Shown: positions 10,075-18,982 of the stretch, piece after piece
How the letters are laid out: each line of letters begins with the position of its first letter
Numbering within the stretch: the first letter of the stretch is position 1
Source: Coriobacteriia bacterium
GTDB taxonomy: Bacteria > Actinomycetota > Coriobacteriia > Coriobacteriales > Eggerthellaceae
DNA: 55,313 bases
Reading direction: 5' to 3'
NCBI GenBank assembly: GCA_030523425.1
Contig: JAUNIP010000007.1
Coordinates: 1 to 55,313, forward strand
Translations under genes and position numbers: made by a program
The notes under the pieces: generated by a model
The model's database searches: none
What the model saw: only the letters and a program-made list of their open reading frames with translations
What the model was told of the DNA's origin: nothing

Positions 10075-10593
10075 ATGCGGCGTGTGCGTGAAAAGCTTCG
10101 CAGCACAGGCGGCATGTCCTTCGCGGAGATGCTGATTGCGGTGCTGCTGGTGGGGCTGGTCAGCATGTGCATGGCCACCGGCGTATCCACGGCGTCTCGC
10201 AACTTGACCACGTCTATGCGCTGGTCAGAGTCGAAAACGCTGAGTTCCACCCTGATCACCGTGATTGAAGACGAGCTGGCTTATACCACCCGCGTGCAAA
10301 TGAGCGACAACACGCTGTACTTCCAAAGCCAGCACCATGCCAACCAAAAGCCGGTCACCTTTGCCACTAACGATGACGGACACTTGGTGCTGAAGTCCGA
10401 AACCGACGAGATGAACCTGGTGGGACGTGCTGCCTACACCAACGGCCTTTCGGCGCGTGTGACCCAGCTGGAGTACGACCAAGATGCCTGCCGTTTCACG
10501 GTAACTTTAGAGCTGTACTGCGGTAACGATGAATATCAAACCACCACCTTCAACGTCCTAAACGTAAACAACGCCACCTTCCCCACAACGTAG
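10075..10593 (+). CDS. Prepilin-like protein
   Basis: 172 residues. The ATG directly follows the TAA of the previous gene, so translation is probably coupled. The leader MRRVREKLRSTGG is followed by MSFAEMLIAVLLVGLVSM, with Gly at -1 and Glu at +5: a good type IV prepilin signal. The rest resembles PulJ/GspJ-like minor pseudopilins in length and in its helix-then-strand layout, but that is a shape comparison only. It is the last gene of the operon; beyond it lies a repeat region with no gene for about 1.2 kb. Confidence 0.75.
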   Translation: MRRVREKLRSTGGMSFAEMLIAVLLVGLVSMCMATGVSTASRNLTTSMRWSESKTLSSTLITVIEDELAYTTRVQMSDNTLYFQSQHHANQKPVTFATNDDGHLVLKSETDEMNLVGRAAYTNGLSARVTQLEYDQDACRFTVTLELYCGNDEYQTTTFNVLNVNNATFPTT

Positions 10594-10639
10594 GGGAGCG
10601 CTTCGCGCCTTTGCAACAGCTACCGTAACCCTTTTTGAC

Positions 10640-11750
10640 ACACACCGAAGCATGGATCGCTCCCGGTGGGCGAACGCATGAGGCGCGATGGGAGCGCTGC
10701 GCTGGGGCTATTAGGGCAAGGAAAAGGAGGCGTGCTGCTTTGGGGCCTGGGCCCTCGCGTTCGCGACGCGGGGTTTTCGCAGGCCGCGGGTTCGCGCGCA
10801 CGAGGCGGAATGCGAGCGCTACGCTGGGGCTATTAGGCAAGGAAAAGGAAGTGCCTTGCTTTGGGGCTTGGACCCTCGCGTTCGGCGACGCGCGGTTTTC
10901 GCGGCCGGGCGGCCCCAGGTGGCAGCAGAGGCCGAAAGACGGAATCAAATTCCGGGAAGATGGCAGCGGAAGGCGAAAGGCGGAATAATTTGGCCCCGTT
11001 GGGGCGGGCCGGCAGCGACATCCGCCGTTGTCCGCGGATCCGCGAAGGAGCACCCTGGCATTTCGCCTGGTCATCGGGCAGGGCGGGAATGCGTCGCTTC
11101 GAACCGGGCGCGCCGGGCGGCGCCCGTGTTCCGCTTTTCGCCTTCCGCTGCCACGGGCCGTGAATTCGATTCCGTCTTTCGCCCTGCGCTGCCAGGGCGC
11201 ACCCGGGGCCGCCTTCGCCGCGCACAAGGTTGTGCGTTCGGGGCCGACGAAGGGGGCTGATTCCGGCGTTTTCGCGGCCTTTTTGCACCATGTTGTGCGT
11301 TCGGGGCCGACGAAGGGCGCGCACTGGCGCGGGGAGGGCTGGCCGTCAACCTGCGTTCGAAAGGCCACACGGCCCTGACCTGCGGTTTTCCTTGGGAGGC
11401 GAATGGCAGCGCGCATGCGGGCTCTGGAAGTGGGCCGTTTCCGGCAGCCCTGGAAGGCCTTCGTCGGCCCCGAACGGAAGGAAGCGTGCAGGAGGCGGCC
11501 GAAACGGCCGGTTTCCGCACCCTTCGTCGGCCCCGAACGTACAACCTTGTGCGGGACGTCTTTCGAGCTGGCCAACTGAAGTGGGCGTGCGCGCGAGACG
11601 GAACGGGGAGCGCTGCGTCGGAGGGTTCGCTCTCACCCGACGCCCGCGGCCTGAATACACGCGCGTCGCGAACGCGAGTGTCCATGCCCCAGCCTGCCCG
11701 CCCTCCTATTCCTTGCCCTAAAACCCTAGTGCAGCGCTTCGAAATTTTTA
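10640..11750. repeat. Nested inverted-repeat region without genes
   Basis: Two forward units about 122 bases apart (cores GCGCTGCGCT at 10694 and GCGCTACGCT at 10816) match the array at the right end of the window. A reverse-oriented unit closes the region at about 11640-11740. Inside, a block at 10920-10985 (GGCAGC...GGCGAAAG...CGGAA) recurs inverted at 11128-11195. A further 26-base motif occurs twice in each orientation. The whole region therefore reads as a large imperfect palindrome. Frames open on both strands (up to 341 codons on the minus strand) are composed of these repeats and have no ribosome binding sites, so I call no gene. Confidence 0.8.
11225..11550. repeat. Four copies of a 26-base motif, two per orientation
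   Basis: GTGCGTTCGGGGCCGACGAA occurs forward near 11229 and 11292, both preceded by GTT or a similar triplet. Its reverse complement occurs near 11458 and 11520. At the last copy the match extends through TACAACCTTGTGC. The four copies form inverted pairs able to fold into long stems. No protein product is supported. Confidence 0.7.
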
Positions 11751-11751
11751 C

Positions 11752-11788
11752 CAAACATATGTTCTTTTATAGAAAAATCTGCTAGAGT
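11752..11788 (+). promoter_or_regulatory. LexA-like (SOS) box and extended -10 promoter of the small peptide gene
   Basis: CAAACATATGTTCT at 11752-11765 matches 12 of 14 positions of the Gram-positive/actinobacterial SOS box CGAACRNRYGTTYG. Its centre AACATATGTT is a perfect palindrome. An extended -10, TGC then TAGAGT (11783-11788), lies 17 bases downstream of 11765, so the box covers the -35 position and binding there would block RNA polymerase. Assignment to LexA is an inference from the motif; one copy is not proof. Confidence 0.5.
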
Positions 11789-11857
11789 ATTCGCACGGTC
11801 GGCGGAGTAAGTCCCGCGCGCTGGCAGCGCCTTCCTTTCAGAAGGGAGGTGAGCGTT

Positions 11858-11986
11858 ATGGGCCTGGTAATTGAAGTGCTGCATCTGGTGGCTGCGCTGC
11901 TAGAGCTTGTCACGGCGGTTGTCGGGGTCCAAGCACTGCCGCCCGGGCTACGCCTGAGGCGAAAATTGAAGAACCGCAAGCATTAG
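11858..11986 (+). CDS. 42-residue hydrophobic peptide, candidate type I toxin
   Basis: ATG 11858 follows a very strong ribosome binding site (GGGAGGTGA, 6 bases before). The peptide starts MGLVIEVLHLVAALLELV, a single membrane-length helix to about residue 27. It then has PPG and a strongly basic tail (RLRRKLKNRKH). Length, one transmembrane helix and a charged tail are typical of type I toxins (Fst/Ldr/TisB-like in style, though no sequence family is recognised). The leader can pair CCTTC with GAAGG next to the ribosome binding site, a possible translation block. The stop codon lies inside a hairpin (11968-12000) that also serves as terminator of an antisense RNA. Alternatives: a regulatory leader peptide or a small membrane protein of other function. 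Confidence 0.6.
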   Translation: MGLVIEVLHLVAALLELVTAVVGVQALPPGLRLRRKLKNRKH

Positions 11987-12049
11987 GCTTACGGTCCTTC
12001 TAACATCCAAACGGCGCTGCCCAGCGGTCACTCACGCGGGCATCCGTCG
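11962..12049 (-). ncRNA. Candidate antisense RNA, copy 1
   Basis: On the minus strand an extended -10 (TGG then TATACT, 12061-12056) predicts a start near 12049. The transcript would run about 88 bases to a hairpin (12000-11968) followed by AATTTT (11967-11962), a good intrinsic terminator. It overlaps the last 25 bases of the small peptide gene and its 3' untranslated region, in a convergent arrangement like the par/Fst type I systems. No -35 is obvious. Start and end are predictions. Confidence 0.55.
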
Positions 12050-12115
12050 ACCGGTAGTATACCACATGGCTTCGCTTAGGGCGGCGGGGGCGTTTGATTT
12101 CCCCCGCCCCAGGCG

Positions 12116-12203
12116 TAAATTGAAGAGCCGCAAGCACTAGGCTTACGGCTCTTCTGAAATCCAAACGGCGCTGCCCAGCGGTCACTCACGCGGGCATCCG
12201 TCG
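12116..12203 (-). ncRNA. Candidate antisense RNA, copy 2
   Basis: This is the tandem copy of the unit at 11962-12049, with the same extended -10 (TATACT at 12215-12210) and a perfect nine-pair outer stem (12122-12130 with 12146-12154). Its T-run is shorter (ATTTA). It does not overlap the peptide gene. Because it shares most bases with copy 1, it could act in trans on the same message, or be a decaying duplicate. Confidence 0.45.
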
Positions 12204-12291
12204 ACCGGTAGTATACCACACGGCTTCGCTTAGGGTGGGGCGCGCGTTTTCCCGCCTGCGGCTTTCGGCTGCAAAACGTCCCTTTAGCGGG

Positions 12292-12297
12292 TATACT
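12292..12297 (+). promoter_or_regulatory. Possible -10 element for thrS
   Basis: TATACT at 12292-12297, 112 bases before the thrS start, fits a -10 box; no convincing -35 is present. The leader has no T-box hallmark (no TGG-ACC antiterminator sequence), so threonine-tRNA control by a T-box is not supported. Confidence 0.4.
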
Positions 12298-12408
12298 ACG
12301 AAGTTGCGAAAAACTGCGGGCCCCGCGTTGCCCTGCGCGCCGTCTGGCCGTCTGGCCGCCGGTCGCCACACGCGCCCGCCATCACACGTACGAAAGGATG
12401 CTCTGGCC

Positions 12409-14166
12409 ATGAAGATTGTGTACAAAGACGGCACCGTTGCCGAATGCCCTGAAGACGAGGAACTGCAGGTCATTCGCCATACTGCCGCGCACATTATGGC
12501 GCAGGCGGTCAAGCGCTTGTACCCCCAGGCAGACTTCGGCTACGGCCCCGCCACCGAAAAGGGCTTCTACTACGACATCGACCTGGGCGAAGAGAAAATC
12601 TCCGACGAGGACCTGCCGCTCATCGAAGCGGAAATGCGCAAGATCGTGAAGGAGAACCTGCCGCTGAAGGGCTACATCCTTCCGCGACCGGAAGCCATTG
12701 CGCTTATGGAAGAGCGCGGGGAAAAGTACAAGGTGGAACACATCGCCGACCTGGCTGAAGACGTGGAGATAAGCTTCTTCCAGCAGGGCGAATACATTGA
12801 CATGTGCACCGGCCCGCACCTGCGCTACACCAAGGCGCTGAAGGCGTTCAAGCTGATGAGCATTTCCGGTGCGTACTGGAAAAACGACAACAAGAACAAG
12901 ATGCTCACCCGTATTAACGGCACGGCTTTCCGCACCCAGGCTGAACTGGACGAATACCTGAAGATGATAGAAGAGGCCGAAAAGCGCGACCACCGTCGCA
13001 TCGGCCGCGAAATGGACTTGTTCATGCTGCGTGACGAAGCCCCGGGCTTCCCGTTCTTCCTGCCGAAGGGCATGGAGCTGTACAACGCGCTGGTGGCGTA
13101 CTGGCACAAAATCCACCGCGCCGCGGGCTACCAGGAAATCAAGACGCCGCTGATTATGTGTCGCAACCTGTGGGAAACCAGCGGTCACTGGGACCACTAC
13201 AAAGACAACATGTACTCCACCGAAATAGACGATGAGCCGTACTGTGTGAAGCCCATGAACTGCCCCGGCAGCGTGCTGGTGTACGCGTCCAAGCCGCATT
13301 CGTACCGCGAACTGCCCATTCGCATGGGGGAACTGGGCCTGGTGCATCGCCACGAAATGCGCGGCGCGCTGCATGGCCTGTTCCGCGTGCGCGCCTTCAC
13401 GCAAGACGACGCGCATATCTTCATGCGCCCCGACCAGATTGCCGACGAGATTGAAGGCGTGGTCAACCTGATTGACGAAGTGTATTCCACCTTCGGCTTC
13501 GAATACTTCATAGAGCTGTCCACCCGCCCGGAAGATTCCATGGGTTCGGATGAGGACTGGGAAGCCGCCACCAACGGCCTGCGCACCGCGCTAGAGCGCA
13601 TGGGCAAGGAATATACCGTCAACGAAGGCGACGGCGCGTTCTACGGCCCCAAGATTGACTTCCACCTGCGCGATTGCCTGGGCCGCACGTGGCAGTGCGG
13701 CACCATCCAGTTGGACTTCCAGATGCCGCTGAACTTCAACCTGGAATACGTGGACGCCGACGGTTCGCGCAAGCGCCCCATCATGATCCATCGCGTGTGC
13801 TTCGGCAGCATCGAGCGCTTCATTGGCATTCTGACCGAGCACTTCGCCGGCCGCTTCCCCGCGTGGTTGGCGCCCGTGCAGGTGAAGGTGCTGCCCGTTT
13901 CCGAAAAGAGCATGGACTACGCCCGCAGCCTGTACCAGCAGCTGATAGACGCCGGCGTGCGCGTGGAAATTGACGAGCGCAGCGAAACCATCGGGTACAA
14001 GATTCGCGAGGCCCGCCAGGTGGACCGCGTGCCGTTCATGCTGATCATCGGCGAAAAAGAAGCCGCCAACAACACCGTGACTGTGCGCGAGCTGGCCACC
14101 GACGAAAGCAACACCATGTCCATGGTAGCCTTCCAAGCCGACCTAATCGCCAAGGCCACGAAGTAG
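12409..14166 (+). CDS. thrS: Threonyl-tRNA synthetase
   Basis: 585 residues from ATG 12409, preceded by GAAAGGA; an upstream in-frame extension to 12235 runs through non-coding-looking sequence. Charges tRNA-Thr with threonine in the cytoplasm. The editing domain shows HTAAH (residues 24-28) and CTGPH (Cys133, His137). The class II catalytic core follows, with the expected CVKPMNCPGS and RVRAFTQDDAHIF segments, and a C-terminal anticodon-binding domain from about residue 485. The usual N-terminal TGS domain is almost absent: only about 20 residues precede the editing domain, where the E. coli enzyme (642 residues) has about 60 more. Monocistronic by position, flanked by a repeat-rich leader and a convergent gene. 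Confidence 0.95.
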   Translation: MKIVYKDGTVAECPEDEELQVIRHTAAHIMAQAVKRLYPQADFGYGPATEKGFYYDIDLGEEKISDEDLPLIEAEMRKIVKENLPLKGYILPRPEAIALMEERGEKYKVEHIADLAEDVEISFFQQGEYIDMCTGPHLRYTKALKAFKLMSISGAYWKNDNKNKMLTRINGTAFRTQAELDEYLKMIEEAEKRDHRRIGREMDLFMLRDEAPGFPFFLPKGMELYNALVAYWHKIHRAAGYQEIKTPLIMCRNLWETSGHWDHYKDNMYSTEIDDEPYCVKPMNCPGSVLVYASKPHSYRELPIRMGELGLVHRHEMRGALHGLFRVRAFTQDDAHIFMRPDQIADEIEGVVNLIDEVYSTFGFEYFIELSTRPEDSMGSDEDWEAATNGLRTALERMGKEYTVNEGDGAFYGPKIDFHLRDCLGRTWQCGTIQLDFQMPLNFNLEYVDADGSRKRPIMIHRVCFGSIERFIGILTEHFAGRFPAWLAPVQVKVLPVSEKSMDYARSLYQQLIDAGVRVEIDERSETIGYKIREARQVDRVPFMLIIGEKEAANNTVTVRELATDESNTMSMVAFQADLIAKATK

Positions 14167-14176
14167 GCTTGTGGCA

Positions 14177-14197
14177 GGGGGGCCTGTCCCCCCCCCC
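14177..14197. terminator. Possible terminator between convergent thrS and DUF1846 genes
   Basis: GGGGGG at 14177-14182 can pair with the run of C at 14188-14197 across CCTGT. No U-run follows on either strand, so this is a weak call supported mainly by its place between convergent genes. Confidence 0.3.
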
Positions 14198-14226
14198 TGA
14201 CTTATGGCCCCCCTCGCTGGCGTGCC

Positions 14227-15708
14227 TTACTTGTTGTAATACCGCCGTTGTTCGAACTTGGGCTCACAGCATACGTTTATGCCTAGTTGGCGGTAGATGC
14301 GTTCATCGGCGCTGCCTAAGATCACGCTGAAGAAGGCGTCGCAGCCGCGCAGCTGGGCCGTGGCGGCCACGGCGGCTTCGGCAAGCGAGCTGGTAGAAGC
14401 ACTGCTGGAAAGCGCAATCAGCATTTCGTCGGAATGCAGGCGTGGGTTTTTCGCACCCAGGTGTTCGGTCTTCAAATGGCAGATGGGCTCAAGCGCTTCG
14501 TCGCTGATCACGTACGTGTCGTCGTCTATGCCGGCCAGCTTCTTCGCGGCGTTCAGCAGCACGCTGGAAGCAGCGCCCAGCAGATCCGACGTCTTGCCGG
14601 TGACCATGGTGCCGTCGGGCAGTTGCAGCGCGCCCGCCGGGCAGCCGCTGGTTTCTTCCTTCCACAGCGCGGCGCTGCGGCAGGGCAGCAGGTTCTGGCC
14701 GATGCCTGCCTTTTCCATCAGCATTTCCAGCTTGGACACCTGGTCTTCGCCCATACCGGTGCGCTTGCAGTCCACGGCGGCCTTGAAGTAGCGCCGCACG
14801 ATTTCGGCGTTGGCGGCTTCTTGGCACGCAGCGTCGTCCACGATGCCGAAACCCGCCATGTTCACGCCCATGTCGGTGGGGGACTGGTAGGGGCACGTGC
14901 CCGAAATGCGTTCGAACATGGCGCGCAGCACGGGGAAAATCTCCACGTCGCGGTTGTAATTCACCGTGGCTTCGCCGTAGGCGGCCAAGTGCCACGGGTC
15001 AATCACGTTCGCGTCGTCTAAGTCGGCCGTGGCGGCTTCATAGGCGATGTTCACGGGGTGGTCAAGCGGTAGGTTCCAAATGGGGAAGGTCTCGTACTTG
15101 GCGTACCCCGCCGCCACGCCGCGCGTATGTTCGCCGTACAGCTGCGAAAGGCAGGTGGCCATCTTGCCAGAACCGGGCCCCGGCGCGGTGACCACCACCA
15201 GCTTGCGCGTGGTGGGCACGTAGTCGTTTTTACCCATGCCGTCGTCGCTGACGATGTGCTCGATATCGGTGGGATAGCCGGCAATAGGGTAGTGCAGGTA
15301 GCTGTTCACGCCCAGCGCGCCTAAGCGCTTGCGGAAACCGTCGGCGCCGGGTTGGCCGGCGTATTGCGTGATGACCACGCTGGGCACGTAAAAGCCCATG
15401 CCGCGGAAGATGTCCATCAGGCGCAGCACGTCTTCATCGTAAGTGATGCCCAGGTCGCTGCGCACCTTGGACTTCTCGATGTGGTTGGCGTTCACGGCGA
15501 TGATGATTTCCACGTCATCGACCATGCTTTGCAGCATGCGAATTTTCGTGTCGGGCTCAAAGCCGGGCAGCACGCGGCTGGCGTGGTAGTCGTCGAACAG
15601 CTTCCCGCCGAATTCCAGGTACAGCTTCCCGCCGAACTGCTCGATGCGCTTGCGGATGTTTTCCGCTTGCAGCGAAATGTACTTCTGGTTGTCAAACCCC
15701 TTCTCCAT
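14227..15708 (-). CDS. DUF1846 family protein (UPF0371)
   Basis: 493 residues, the usual length for this conserved family of Gram-positive bacteria. Visible features are an N-terminal KYISLQAENIRKRIEQF segment, a glycine-rich VVTAPGPGSGKMATCLSQLY segment resembling a P-loop (near residue 180), and conserved HYPIAGYPTDIEHIVSDDG and PLDHPVNIAYEAATADL segments. A member of the family has a solved structure but I know of no settled function, so I give none. The start is supported by an AAGGGA-type site upstream. Convergent with thrS and divergent from pyrG. Confidence 0.85.
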   Translation of the reverse strand: MEKGFDNQKYISLQAENIRKRIEQFGGKLYLEFGGKLFDDYHASRVLPGFEPDTKIRMLQSMVDDVEIIIAVNANHIEKSKVRSDLGITYDEDVLRLMDIFRGMGFYVPSVVITQYAGQPGADGFRKRLGALGVNSYLHYPIAGYPTDIEHIVSDDGMGKNDYVPTTRKLVVVTAPGPGSGKMATCLSQLYGEHTRGVAAGYAKYETFPIWNLPLDHPVNIAYEAATADLDDANVIDPWHLAAYGEATVNYNRDVEIFPVLRAMFERISGTCPYQSPTDMGVNMAGFGIVDDAACQEAANAEIVRRYFKAAVDCKRTGMGEDQVSKLEMLMEKAGIGQNLLPCRSAALWKEETSGCPAGALQLPDGTMVTGKTSDLLGAASSVLLNAAKKLAGIDDDTYVISDEALEPICHLKTEHLGAKNPRLHSDEMLIALSSSASTSSLAEAAVAATAQLRGCDAFFSVILGSADERIYRQLGINVCCEPKFEQRRYYNK

Positions 15709-15795
15709 GCGCTGATCCCTTCCCGTGAATCTGTGGCCGGCGCGCGGAACCGGGCGGATTCCTGCGCGTTTTCTGCATTATATATGCTTTGTTAA

Positions 15796-17583
<1,788 letters not shown>

Positions 17584-17593
17584 CGCGACAACT

Positions 17594-17629
17594 GGAGCAG
17601 TACCCAGGGCCGCCCCAGCGTACTGCTCC
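17594..17629 (+). terminator. Hairpin after pyrG
   Basis: GGAGCAGTAC (17594-17603) pairs perfectly with GTACTGCTCC (17620-17629) across a GC-rich loop, 10 bases after the pyrG stop. There is no clear U-run, so it may be a weak terminator or a transcript-stabilising hairpin. Confidence 0.5.
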
Positions 17630-17651
17630 GTCCCCCTTCCACCTTGCTTAG

Positions 17652-17680
17652 AAAATCTTAGTGGGTTGTTATAAGATTTT
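17652..17680. repeat. AT-rich inverted repeat next to the CIRCE element
   Basis: AAAATCTTA (17652-17660) and TAAGATTTT (17672-17680) form a perfect nine-base inverted repeat with an 11-base spacer. The right arm shares its last base with the CIRCE element. It could be a second operator upstream of the same promoter, or a terminator for pyrG. Confidence 0.6.
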
Positions 17681-17721
17681 TAGCACTCGGGGGTTGACAG
17701 TGCTAAAAATGCGTGCATAAT
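17680..17721 (+). promoter_or_regulatory. CIRCE element (HrcA operator) overlapping a promoter
   Basis: TTAGCACTC (17680-17688), nine bases, then CAGTGCTAA (17698-17706) match the CIRCE consensus TTAGCACTC-N9-GAGTGCTAA at 17 of 18 positions. A perfect -35 TTGACA (17694-17699) lies inside it. It is followed after 16 bases by CATAAT (17716-17721), a five-of-six -10. Repression by HrcA in the absence of heat stress is the known role of this element. No groES, groEL, hrcA or dnaK follows. Confidence 0.85.
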
Positions 17722-17727
17722 GGTACC

Positions 17728-17860
17728 TGTAACACAAACCTAAGGCGCACGGTTGGCACGCAACGCACGTAAGCACGTAAGATTCGCTGAAGCATTTCAT
17801 TTCGCATACTCCAAGTTAACTCGGCGGACCCTGGGCACCTCCTCCCAGGGTCCGATTTTT
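17728..17860 (+). ncRNA. Candidate HrcA-controlled small RNA
   Basis: The CIRCE-overlapped promoter predicts a start near 17728. From there to the terminator ending at 17860 there is no ORF beyond seven codons; the two ATGs at 17709 and 17720 meet stops at once. The predicted RNA is about 130 bases and ends in a strong hairpin whose eight-base loop reads CACCTCCT. This equals the anti-Shine-Dalgarno stretch of 16S rRNA and is therefore complementary to ribosome binding sites. A heat-inducible regulatory RNA is the natural reading. A leader or remnant of a lost chaperone operon is the main alternative. The downstream transporter gene starts at 18037, after the terminator. Confidence 0.6.
17825..17860 (+). 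terminator. Intrinsic terminator with C-rich loop
   Basis: An 11-pair perfect stem, CGGACCCTGGG (17825-17835) with CCCAGGGTCCG (17844-17854), has loop CACCTCCT. It is followed by A and TTTTT (17856-17860). This is one of the strongest terminators in the window, yet no ORF precedes it. Confidence 0.9.
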
Positions 17861-18036
17861 GTGCGCTTGCGGGGCAAGACAGGCTTCTGCGTCAGGGGCT
17901 TGGTTCTGGCTTGCTACGTCTAAAAGATGCAATTACAAAGATTTTGGACGTAATGGCCCTTTGCGCGCTTGCGGGCGCGGCTGTGTTATGGTGGTTCTCA
18001 CACATTTTGCAAGCTGGCAGCGGGGAAGGGAGGCCC

Positions 18037-18972
18037 ATGGAAACCGTTGGCAAGGTCAGCACGTTCCTAACGCGCAACATTGCGGTGTTCATCATCTTGT
18101 TTTCCGTGGTTGCTTTCTTCGTGCCGGGGCTGTTTGCGTGGTGCACCAGCTACACCACCATCTTCTTGGCGGTGGCCATGTTCGGCATGGGGCTTACCAT
18201 CAGCTTCAAAGACTTCGGCGTGGTGTTCAGCCACCCCAAGGAAGTGGTTTTGGGCTGCGTGCTGCAATACACGGTCATGCCCTGCGCCGCGTGGCTGATT
18301 GCCACGGCGCTGCAGCTTGACGCCGACCTGGCGCTAGGCGTCATCTTGGTGGGCTGCTGCCCGGGTGGCACCGCTTCCAACGTCATAGCCTACATTGCGA
18401 AGGGCGACGTGCCGCTTTCGGTAGGCATGACCATCGTCAGCACGCTGCTAGCGCCGCTGGTCACGCCGCTGCTGGTGTTTGCGCTGGCAGGTGCCTGGGT
18501 GGAAGTGTCCATCTGGGCCATGATGCAAACGGTGGTCCAGGTGGTGCTGATCCCCGTGGCTTTGGGCATTGCTATCAACGCCTTCGCGGGGAACGTGATC
18601 CGCCGCGTGGAGCCCGTGCTGCCGCTGGTTTCCGTGGCGGCCATCGTGATGATAGTGGCGGGCATCGTGGCGGTGAACAACCAAAAGATTGTCCAGTGCG
18701 GCGTGCTGGTGTTAGTGGCCGTGATGCTGCACAATGCGTGCGGCATGGGACTGGGGTATTTGGTGGCGCGCCTGTTCAAGCTGGACTACGCGAAGACCAC
18801 CAGCGTGGCCATAGAAGTGGGCATGCAGAATTCCGGCCTGTCGGTTTCGCTGGCCACGGCGAATTTCGCGGCGAACCCGTTGGCCACGCTGCCCGGCGCC
18901 ATCTTCAGCGTGTGGCACAACATAGCCGGCTCGCTGTTCGCCAGCTGGCGCGCCCGAAACTGCGACAAGTGA
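18037..18972 (+). CDS. BASS family (bile acid:sodium symporter-like) transporter
   Basis: 311 residues from ATG 18037, preceded by GGGAGG; a longer in-frame start at 17911 lies close to the upstream terminator and lacks a clear site. About nine or ten hydrophobic segments are visible, with the family landmarks MFGMGLTISFKDF, VGCCPGGTASNVIAYIAKGD and EVGMQNSGLSVSLA. Members move organic anions such as bile acids, pantoate or keto acids with sodium; the substrate here cannot be told from sequence. It is placed alone between the small RNA unit and a minus-strand gene. Confidence 0.88.
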   Translation: METVGKVSTFLTRNIAVFIILFSVVAFFVPGLFAWCTSYTTIFLAVAMFGMGLTISFKDFGVVFSHPKEVVLGCVLQYTVMPCAAWLIATALQLDADLALGVILVGCCPGGTASNVIAYIAKGDVPLSVGMTIVSTLLAPLVTPLLVFALAGAWVEVSIWAMMQTVVQVVLIPVALGIAINAFAGNVIRRVEPVLPLVSVAAIVMIVAGIVAVNNQKIVQCGVLVLVAVMLHNACGMGLGYLVARLFKLDYAKTTSVAIEVGMQNSGLSVSLATANFAANPLATLPGAIFSVWHNIAGSLFASWRARNCDK

Positions 18973-18982
18973 AGGGTGTGCG

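Larger units (their letters stand above)
11957..12237. repeat. 154-base-period tandem duplication carrying the antisense RNA unit
   Basis: The blocks 11957-12083 and 12111-12237 align with only about eight or nine differences. They are separated by a G+C-rich hairpin (12080-12110, GGCGGGGG against CCCCCGCC). Each copy contains a hairpin, a conserved middle (CAAACGGCGCTGCCCAGCGG) and a minus-strand promoter-like TGGTATACT. Several changes in the hairpin keep or improve pairing in copy two (GAAGAGCCG with CGGCTCTTC), which suggests that the RNA structure is maintained. Confidence 0.85.

Noticed and set aside
10550-11575. A 341-codon open frame on the minus strand through the repeat region
   Set aside because: It consists of inverted-repeat sequence, overlaps the end of the prepilin gene, has no ribosome binding site, and equally long frames open on the other strand. 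GC-rich repeats leave frames open by composition.
12240-12408. A T-box leader for thrS
   Set aside because: No antiterminator signature, no stem I pattern and no terminator before the start codon; only a possible -10 is seen.
17911-18036. A longer N-terminus for the BASS transporter
   Set aside because: The frame is open to 17911, but ATG 18037 has a GGGAGG site and gives the usual family length; the extension begins just after the small-RNA terminator and lacks a site.
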